From Pseudobacteriovorax antillogorgiicola (lineage in GTDB: Bacteria > Bdellovibrionota_B > Oligoflexia > Oligoflexales > RGVZ01): DNA of 6,546 nucleotides. The stretch's first letter is position 1. Each line of letters begins with the position of its first letter. The position numbers and the translations under genes are program-made. The stretch lies in NCBI GenBank assembly GCA_945897695.1, contig CAMDGW010000137.1, positions 1 through 6,546 on the forward strand, in the 5' to 3' direction. Below, piece after piece: positions 1 through 4,830 of the stretch. Under the pieces are notes generated by a model. The model did no database searches and had not been told where the DNA came from. It saw only the letters and a program-made list of their open reading frames with translations.

Positions 1-32
1 AGACCGGGGATTTTTAATCATCTGTAAATTAA

Positions 33-707
33 TCAGATTCCAGATGTTTTAACTTTCGCAGAGTCACCACGGAATTGGTAAACAGTATTCATTTCCGAGC
101 TCTTCACGACCGTTTCAACTTTAAATTTAGCCTGGAGGGAGACCATACCAATTGGATCTTCAGCCGTACCGCCATTCACAGTTGTTACGTTGTCTACATT
201 GTAGTTAACGGTGTAACCCCAAAGAACATCTACGTTGCTCGGAAGGATCGTCACTGTTTCGAGGTACTTGCCTTTACCGTTATAGCTTCCACCGTACTGG
301 TGAACAGCTGTCAAAGTTACGTCATAGACGGTCATTCCAAATCCATTTGTTCCCCAAAGACGAACGCTTTCGCTTTCAAGATCAGAAAATCCAGCAAGAG
401 CTGCACTTGTTGTCAGGCCTTGAGGAAGTGCATTAGCAAAGTTGTACTTAACGTTTGCGACTGGTTTGTTTGCCGCAATGACAGCCCATGCTTTTTTGCC
501 CAAGTTGATGACCTGATCTATGACAACGGTCTCATCACTGAAAGCAGATGCTTGTGGGAATACGTTGATGCGATCAATCATTGCAAATGCATCGGCTGGT
601 GTGTTGACGACTTCATAGTGCATGGTGATCGTGTCGGCTTCAGATGCTGCTAGAGCCATGCTGGACGCCGATAGTGTGATTCCTGCCAATAGTGCCAATG
701 CTTTCAT
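33..707 (-). CDS. Exported protein of unknown function (224 aa)
   Basis: I do not recognise the family. Residues 1-20 form a clear Sec signal peptide: a Lys at position 2, a hydrophobic core (ALALLAGITL) and a small-residue ALA cleavage site, so the mature protein probably begins near Ala21 and is about 204 residues. No cysteine, lipobox or second membrane segment is visible, which suggests a soluble periplasmic or secreted protein. The mature part is rich in Val, Thr, Asn, Tyr and Gly (for example GTNGFGMTVYDVTLTAVHQ near 119-137), consistent with a mostly beta fold, but that is inference. The ATG is supported by a strong GGGAGG ribosome site 5 bases upstream and by the signal peptide starting there. 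It is a single gene, divergent from the glycosyltransferase gene, with a structured leader of roughly 125 bases. The signal peptide and ribosome site make coding likely; the function is unknown. Confidence 0.8.
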   Translation of the reverse strand: MKALALLAGITLSASSMALAASEADTITMHYEVVNTPADAFAMIDRINVFPQASAFSDETVVIDQVINLGKKAWAVIAANKPVANVKYNFANALPQGLTTSAALAGFSDLESESVRLWGTNGFGMTVYDVTLTAVHQYGGSYNGKGKYLETVTILPSNVDVLWGYTVNYNVDNVTTVNGGTAEDPIGMVSLQAKFKVETVVKSSEMNTVYQFRGDSAKVKTSGI

Positions 708-712
708 TCGTA

Positions 713-718
713 CCTCCC
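713..718 (-). promoter_or_regulatory. Ribosome binding site of the exported-protein gene
   Basis: The minus strand reads GGGAGG, then TACGA, then ATG. This near-perfect Shine-Dalgarno with a 5-base spacer fixes the start at 707 and suggests strong translation. Confidence 0.8.
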
Positions 719-725
719 AAAGTTG

Positions 726-740
726 CCTCGTAAGACGAAG
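726..740 (-). other. Small leader hairpin just upstream of the exported-protein ribosome site
   Basis: On the minus-strand transcript, CUUCGU and ACGAGG can form a 6-bp stem with a CUU loop. One pair is a G-U wobble that would be a mismatch in plus-strand RNA, so the structure suits the minus-strand leader. It ends 7 bases upstream of the GGGAGG ribosome site. It is short and could occur by chance. Confidence 0.3.
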
Positions 741-771
741 CGGGTTGATGGTCCGTTCAGGAATGGATCCC

Positions 772-806
772 TGACGGCGAGATCTCGAGTCCGCGAGATC
801 TCGTCA
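772..806 (-). repeat. Tandem palindrome pair CGAGATCTCG, able to form a hairpin
   Basis: The 10-base perfect palindrome CGAGATCTCG occurs twice, at 778-787 and 794-803, separated by AGTCCG. Because each copy is self-complementary, the two copies also pair with each other. Bases 779-787 pair with 794-802 (9 bp, 6-base loop). Below a GGC bulge (776-778), TGAC (772-775) pairs with GTCA (803-806). The element lies in the predicted leader of the minus-strand exported-protein gene. It could act as an mRNA structure or as a double operator for a dimeric regulator; the sequence does not decide between these. Confidence 0.65.
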
Positions 807-812
807 CAGGCT

Positions 813-838
813 GGCTGGCCAGCCACATGACTGGCCAG
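813..838 (-). repeat. Second tandem palindrome pair, CTGGCCAG
   Basis: The palindrome CTGGCCAG occurs at 815-822 and 831-838. The first copy is embedded in a longer perfect palindrome, GGCTGGCCAGCC (813-824). The copies can pair with each other across an 8-base loop (823-830). The second copy straddles the transcription start expected from the promoter at 841-868, a position typical of a repressor operator or a hairpin at the extreme 5' end of the mRNA. The centre-to-centre distance is 16 bp, the same as in the neighbouring CGAGATCTCG pair. Confidence 0.6.
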
Positions 839-840
839 AG

Positions 841-868
841 ATTAAAATATTTCATAAAATAAAGTCAA
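841..868 (-). promoter_or_regulatory. Probable sigma70-type promoter of the exported-protein gene
   Basis: On the minus strand, TTGACT (863-868) is followed by a 16-base AT-rich spacer and TTTAAT (841-846). Each box differs from the TTGACA/TATAAT consensus by one base. The expected start of transcription is near 834, giving a leader of about 125 bases. The surrounding AT-rich stretch fits a promoter. This is assigned by eye from consensus only. Confidence 0.5.
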
Positions 869-924
869 TAAACAAATTCGCGGGGTTATAAATGTCTGCA
901 TAGCAATTACGAACACTTAGGTTT

Positions 925-953
925 TTGCTTTATCAATTTATTTTAAAGATTAT
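925..953 (+). promoter_or_regulatory. Weak candidate promoter for the glycosyltransferase gene
   Basis: TTGCTT (925-930), a 17-base spacer and GATTAT (948-953) give a modest sigma70-like match, with TATTAT (951-956) as an alternative -10. The region is AT-rich and correctly placed about 40-50 bases before the ribosome site. Other placements are possible, so this is tentative. Confidence 0.25.
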
Positions 954-991
954 TATGGACGCCGGTTAAAGCCAGAACTGACGCGACTTTG

Positions 992-996
992 AAGGA
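992..996 (+). promoter_or_regulatory. Ribosome binding site supporting a GTG start
   Basis: AAGGA lies 5 bases before the GTG at 1002. This supports GTG initiation. The resulting N-terminus (MNILIIQLRQLGD) is also exactly where family 9 glycosyltransferases begin. Confidence 0.75.
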
Positions 997-1001
997 ATTC
1001 T

Positions 1002-2027
1002 GTGAACATTCTCATCATTCAGCTTAGACAGCTTGGAGATATTCTACTAACAACGCCTGTTATCCGGGCACTTAGAGACCATGCCCCCGAAATCAACGTC
1101 GATGTGCTCACATATCCAATGGGGCGTTTGATCATCCCGCGCAACCCTTTGGTTCGACGCCATCTCATCGCGCCACAAAAAGGCGTTTTAGATTCATTGC
1201 GTTTCGTGCGTCAGCTTCAAAAGTACCGCTATGATGCAGTGATTGACTTTATGTCCACGCCGCGTAGTGCCTTGCTGTCAAGGCTGGTGAAGGCAAAGAC
1301 TAGAATTTCATTTGATTCCGGTCGCCGGCGTTTTTTTACACATGTTGTTCCGCGTGATGGGGAGCCTGATTATATTGTGCGAGAAAAATTCCGTCTCCTT
1401 CAACCGCTTGGGGTCAAGTCTGACGACATTAGACTGATGCTTCCTTGGGACGACGGAGACGCCGGATCCTGCAAGATTTTTATGTCAGACCAACAAAACC
1501 TCTCGTCAAGTCAGCGTCGCGTGCTGCTGAGTCCGACGCACCGCAGGGCTGAGCGTAAATGGCCAGCGGAATCTTGGGTTAAACTGGCTCAATGGCTTGA
1601 ACAATCACAGAGTGCTTCTGTGATCTGGGCTTGGGGCCCTGGTGAAGAGGAGGAAGTTGCTGGATTGAGAAAAATGGCGGGAGGAGCTGGAGTCCTTGCG
1701 CCGAAGACATCTTTTCGTGAGCTTGCTGCGTTGACAGCTGCCTGTGATCTTTTTATTGGAAACAGCAATGGCCCAAGTCACGTGGCTGTTGCTGTGAATA
1801 CGCCAAGCTTGCAACTGCACGGTCCCACCAGTGCTATTAGCTGGAGTCCTCTGACAAATAGGCACCGAGCCATCCAGCAAAGCTCCATGCAAAACATCAC
1901 GCCGGAAGCAGTTAAGTCAATGGTGGAGGCTATGTGGCCCATCGTCGATCAGGGCGCCAAAGAGTTAAGAATGTTCGGCTCAATCTGCTGCAGTGATGAT
2001 GTTTGGCTGGTTAGGCCGGTCCTGTAG
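1002..2027 (+). CDS. Glycosyltransferase family 9 (heptosyltransferase-like) protein
   Basis: This 341-residue protein has the two-domain GT-B layout and normal length of the ADP-heptose:LPS heptosyltransferase family, cytoplasmic enzymes that add sugars to the lipopolysaccharide core at the inner membrane. The N-terminal motif QLRQLGDILLTTPV contains the family's catalytic-type Asp at position 13. The second domain begins near LLSPTHRRAERKWPAESW (175-192), matching the conserved KRWP-type donor-binding segment. The C-terminal signature is GNSNGPSHVAVA (253-264), followed by LHGPTSAISWSP. In most relatives this signature reads GND(S/T)GP.H, so the usual Asp is Ser255 here while His260 is kept. 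The start is GTG with AAGGA 5 bases upstream. The gene stands alone, without neighbouring LPS genes, so donor and acceptor sugars cannot be assigned, and I give no waaC/waaF symbol. Confidence 0.88.
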   Translation: MNILIIQLRQLGDILLTTPVIRALRDHAPEINVDVLTYPMGRLIIPRNPLVRRHLIAPQKGVLDSLRFVRQLQKYRYDAVIDFMSTPRSALLSRLVKAKTRISFDSGRRRFFTHVVPRDGEPDYIVREKFRLLQPLGVKSDDIRLMLPWDDGDAGSCKIFMSDQQNLSSSQRRVLLSPTHRRAERKWPAESWVKLAQWLEQSQSASVIWAWGPGEEEEVAGLRKMAGGAGVLAPKTSFRELAALTAACDLFIGNSNGPSHVAVAVNTPSLQLHGPTSAISWSPLTNRHRAIQQSSMQNITPEAVKSMVEAMWPIVDQGAKELRMFGSICCSDDVWLVRPVL

Positions 2028-2049
2028 GAAATAGTTGGCAACTATTTCC
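2027..2049. terminator. Perfect inverted repeat between convergent genes, possible bidirectional terminator
   Basis: GGAAATAGTT (2027-2036) and AACTATTTCC (2040-2049) are exact inverted copies around a GGC loop, giving a 10-bp stem. The repeat starts at the last base of the glycosyltransferase stop codon and ends 11 bases before the stop codon of the convergent deaminase gene. Neither strand has a T-run after the stem, and the stem is AT-rich, so it is not a canonical intrinsic terminator. Its location between two convergent stops is the main argument for a termination or 3'-end protection role. Confidence 0.5.
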
Positions 2050-2060
2050 AAGTCAGAAGT

Positions 2061-3347
2061 CTATGTTTCAAAAATTTTCAGGCAGGTTTGGTTCATTGTT
2101 ACTAATGCTTGGTCAGATAATTGGAAATCTTTTTTTAATAGGCGCTCTTCGTCCCTAAGCGAAATAGCAAAGACACCAGGATCATCAGTTGAGACCACCA
2201 CCCGCAAGTTATTGGCTAAGAAGCGTCTTAACGGGTGGTGTCTGGAATTTTTTAGATTGCCAATTCGGATGTTGGATGTGGGGCAGCACTCCACAATAGG
2301 ATTATTCTTTGCGACCATGGCAATGGCAGCATCCTGAAATCGTGACGTATGGTCGATCAGGTCGTCGTCGTAAGACCAATCGACAAAATCACCTTTCGTC
2401 AGGGATTCTTTTCGCTCTGAAAGCCATTGATAATCGTTGGGGCCGAAGCCAGACTCCTGGAGATCGCCGAGGTGATTGCGAATCCACGCTAGGTGTTCAT
2501 CAGCTTCCAACTTCGTTTCTCTAATCTTACCGCCCCCTATGGACGAAACATCCATCCCGAGTGCGAGTGCATGCCCCAGACGGTGAGCACCCAGTGCTGA
2601 AGCCTCAGCGCACCACCGAGCTGCCGAAGCAATACTGATGTCCTGCCACATTTCGCCAACGTGATAGAGGATCTCTAATTCATGAGATCTTTGAGCGTTA
2701 TCAGCTCGCACATGATGGAATAGATCTTTTTTTGTCCGCGGAGGGTGTCCCTGCTCACTAGCGCAAAAATCAATTCCCGTCACCATCGGTGCTAAGTTTT
2801 GATGTTTGTCGAGAAACTGCCGGAGGAAGCGGTAACCTTCCCATGCTTCAGCATTGTTGCGCATAAGAGATATGGCAATACGGGGATGGTAGCTCGATGT
2901 TTCATACCGCTGAGCTAGTTCGATAATATTCTGTAGGTATTTGGCACGTTCATTCGCTGGCAGATATAACGGAAGAAAGGTTCGGTATTCTTTGTAGCCC
3001 CCCTGGATCGCGTGATGGCTAAAAACCGCGTTAGGTAGCCAGAGTTCATGAGGGTTTGGGGGGAATAAAGCAATCAGAAGGTTAAACTTTGCCTGAAACA
3101 GATCAAAGCTTACGGGGCGATCACAAATGTAAATCGATTTAAATTCTGCAAACCCTTGTTCCTCTCCGGTCCACCACCTCTTTGGATCTGGTTTTCGCCC
3201 GGTGACTCGTTCATATTCTGAAAGAAACCAATGAAAGCGTGTGGCATACGCTCGTGAGCGTTCTTCCGTAATAGCCCAAAGGCTCTTTGCGTCAAGACAG
3301 CCGTATAGATGTAAATGGCTTTCATGCTGGAGAACGCTAGAAACCAT
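2061..3347 (-). CDS. Adenosine-deaminase-like metal-dependent hydrolase (428 aa)
   Basis: This is a TIM-barrel amidohydrolase of the adenosine/AMP deaminase superfamily, which removes an amino group from purines or related rings using a bound zinc. In order: HLHLYG with metal ligands His11 and His13; GIDFCASEQG (near 191-200), matching the GxDLAGxE strand; HVGE with His229 and catalytic-type Glu232; HRLGH with His259; ECCPTSN (353-359); and STDDPGVF with Asp388 and Asp389. All metal and proton-transfer residues are therefore present. Two things are odd. The Asp that follows HxHx in classical enzymes is Tyr15, and there are about 94 residues between HRLGH and CPTSN where classical enzymes have roughly 25. 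I chose the ATG at 3347, which has AAGGA 7 bases upstream and overlaps the NFACT gene by 11 bases. An in-frame TTG at 3395 would add 16 residues but lacks a ribosome site. It is the last gene of the operon; its substrate is unknown. Confidence 0.88.
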   Translation of the reverse strand: MVSSVLQHESHLHLYGCLDAKSLWAITEERSRAYATRFHWFLSEYERVTGRKPDPKRWWTGEEQGFAEFKSIYICDRPVSFDLFQAKFNLLIALFPPNPHELWLPNAVFSHHAIQGGYKEYRTFLPLYLPANERAKYLQNIIELAQRYETSSYHPRIAISLMRNNAEAWEGYRFLRQFLDKHQNLAPMVTGIDFCASEQGHPPRTKKDLFHHVRADNAQRSHELEILYHVGEMWQDISIASAARWCAEASALGAHRLGHALALGMDVSSIGGGKIRETKLEADEHLAWIRNHLGDLQESGFGPNDYQWLSERKESLTKGDFVDWSYDDDLIDHTSRFQDAAIAMVAKNNPIVECCPTSNIRIGNLKNSRHHPLRRFLANNLRVVVSTDDPGVFAISLRDEERLLKKDFQLSDQALVTMNQTCLKIFET

Positions 3348-4818
3348 GATGTAATCCTTGTTGCCTCTGAAGTCCTTCTCGCTCCTCACGGGCAAATAGA
3401 TCGGCTAGTTCCGCAGCCTCGTAACGAATCACGACTGTTTCAGCTCGGTCGATTTGCCAAAGGCCGGGGGCCATGCCTTTGCGTTTTTTGATATTCTGGC
3501 GGCGGCTCACATAAACATCACCCTCTTTGGATGTGCTGCGATCTGAAAAGTGCAGTGCTAAAATCCCCGCCTCCCGCAGTAGTGATGGGGGAAGAAGTTG
3601 CCATTTTTTATTGCCGGGTACGATAACATGACTGCCATGGCCGCCACCAGCAATGTGCAGCCACCAGTCGTGAGACTTGGCTGATTTTACTAGTTGGTCA
3701 CTTTCGGATGCGTTGCGACCAATAATAATGGGGTCACCCCCAGAGGATCTAAATGTACGGCCAATTTTTGCTGCCTGGGATCTGGTGGAAGATTTTTGCT
3801 GATGGTGGAGCGCGTTGTTTTTTCTCTCCAGCCCAAGATCAACGAGTATTTCATTAACTTTATACTGGGGCAGTTCAAGCTGACGCAATCGTTCAAGGGA
3901 TGCTTCAAACAAAATAATCTGCTCGCTTAGCCCCTTTAGGCGCGGAACGCCAAGCTTAATGGACCGCTCAAGTTTCCTTATCTTAGTGAAAATAGCTTCT
4001 AGGTTTGCTCCTGGAGTTTGATCTGGATTAAGGGCTATGGTGACAGGTTCACTTCCGGTTTGAGCAGAATCTAGCTTAAGTTCAAACGACTCTGGGCGGA
4101 CCATCCACAGAAAGCTTTTTAGTAGGTTGGCGTGCTCTACCAGTTCCTTGATCTGAGATGATGAGGGAACCTTTCGCTCGTCTTGCTGGAAGGTTTTCCT
4201 TAGAGTCTTCAGCCTTCTTGTGATGCGGTCCCGAGCCTGGCGTTGGTAATCAGGGAGAGTTTTCAGGGGTGACAATTCAGTGACTTCATGTTGATTTACC
4301 GAAGAATCATGGCTTTCCTGAAGACTCGAAAGCCAAGCTTGTAGCCCTTCTAACGAAACGTCATTAATGTGAATCATGTTTGCTGGTGCTTGTTTCGGTG
4401 CGGTGTACTGGGCGCCAGGTTTTAAGCGAGCCAGACTTAAGCCTTCCTTTATGACATTTATTTCTGGGTTTGGCGTGGTTTGGACGACGCATCTGATATG
4501 TGACGGATTGCCGCCAGAGTCCTTGCCTTGAAGCGATAGCCTTAAGAACGGTGGGGATCCATCTTCATCATGGATCGCCAGACCTGAAATTGTTCCTGCT
4601 GCCAAATGCTTTCTTATCAAATTGGCGACACCACCAGAGGGGAGCAATGATTCTGGTTTTTCTGTAGAAAAACGAACAAGGTTATTTGTCCGCTCGGAAC
4701 ACAATTCGAGATAGCCTTTAGCCCTCTTGATACCGTCAAAAACACTGACCTGAAATACCAGAGATCCTCCGGTTGTTTGCCAGCATTTGCCAATTGTAAA
4801 CGAAAGACGAGGGGGCAT
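3337..4818 (-). CDS. NFACT family protein (RqcH/Rqc2/FbpA-like), divergent N-terminal domain
   Basis: NFACT proteins bind obstructed large ribosomal subunits carrying peptidyl-tRNA; the bacterial member RqcH recruits tRNA-Ala to add alanine tails. Older annotations call them fibronectin-binding proteins. Residues 1-150 resemble a shortened NFACT-N domain, with anchors LIRKHLAAG (67-75), INVIKEGL (120-127) and LKPGAQYTAP (132-141). Residues 185-335 form the charged helical middle (coiled coils), including EHANLLKSF and the NPDQTPGANLEAIF segment typical of the family. Residues 355-465 are the NFACT-R domain: IIIGRNASESDQL, WWLHIAGGGHGSHVIV, then KRKGMAPGLW. At 493 residues it is shorter than the usual 550-570. 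The first helix region and the Asp-Arg motif of RqcH appear to be missing. The ATG follows the dnaE stop by 12 bases, in the same frame, without a visible ribosome site, so translational coupling is likely. Confidence 0.88.
   Translation of the reverse strand: MPPRLSFTIGKCWQTTGGSLVFQVSVFDGIKRAKGYLELCSERTNNLVRFSTEKPESLLPSGGVANLIRKHLAAGTISGLAIHDEDGSPPFLRLSLQGKDSGGNPSHIRCVVQTTPNPEINVIKEGLSLARLKPGAQYTAPKQAPANMIHINDVSLEGLQAWLSSLQESHDSSVNQHEVTELSPLKTLPDYQRQARDRITRRLKTLRKTFQQDERKVPSSSQIKELVEHANLLKSFLWMVRPESFELKLDSAQTGSEPVTIALNPDQTPGANLEAIFTKIRKLERSIKLGVPRLKGLSEQIILFEASLERLRQLELPQYKVNEILVDLGLERKNNALHHQQKSSTRSQAAKIGRTFRSSGGDPIIIGRNASESDQLVKSAKSHDWWLHIAGGGHGSHVIVPGNKKWQLLPPSLLREAGILALHFSDRSTSKEGDVYVSRRQNIKKRKGMAPGLWQIDRAETVVIRYEAAELADLFAREEREGLQRQQGLHHGF
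3355..3359 (-). promoter_or_regulatory. Ribosome binding site that decides the deaminase-like start
   Basis: The minus strand reads AAGGA, then TTACATC, then ATG. The site lies inside the 3' end of the NFACT gene and selects the ATG at 3347 over the upstream in-frame TTG at 3395, whose upstream bases show no comparable purine run. Confidence 0.7.
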
Positions 4819-4830
4819 GATTGGCGACCG

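Noticed and set aside
14..38. Repeat TTAATCA (14-20 and 29-35) and a weak ATCTG/CAGAT stem at the end of the exported-protein gene as a terminator
   Set aside because: The stem is only 5 bp, overlaps the stop codon and has no following T-run on the minus strand. The true terminator may lie beyond the left edge.
75..653. Long open frame on the plus strand opposite the exported-protein gene
   Set aside because: It is an antisense shadow: Cys-rich, with no ribosome site and no recognisable domain, while the opposite strand has a signal peptide, a strong Shine-Dalgarno and a promoter.
887..892. TATAAA as a plus-strand -10 box for the glycosyltransferase gene
   Set aside because: There is no acceptable -35 box at 16-18 bases upstream, and it would give a leader of about 100 bases; the candidate at 925-953 is slightly better placed.
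2035..2524. Plus-strand open frames inside the 3' part of the deaminase-like gene
   Set aside because: They lie opposite strongly conserved deaminase motifs, have no ribosome sites and show unnatural composition.
3348..3395. Longer deaminase-like protein starting at the TTG at 3395
   Set aside because: There is no ribosome site before the TTG. An ATG at 3347 has AAGGA at ideal spacing and places the HxH motif close to the N-terminus, as in the family.
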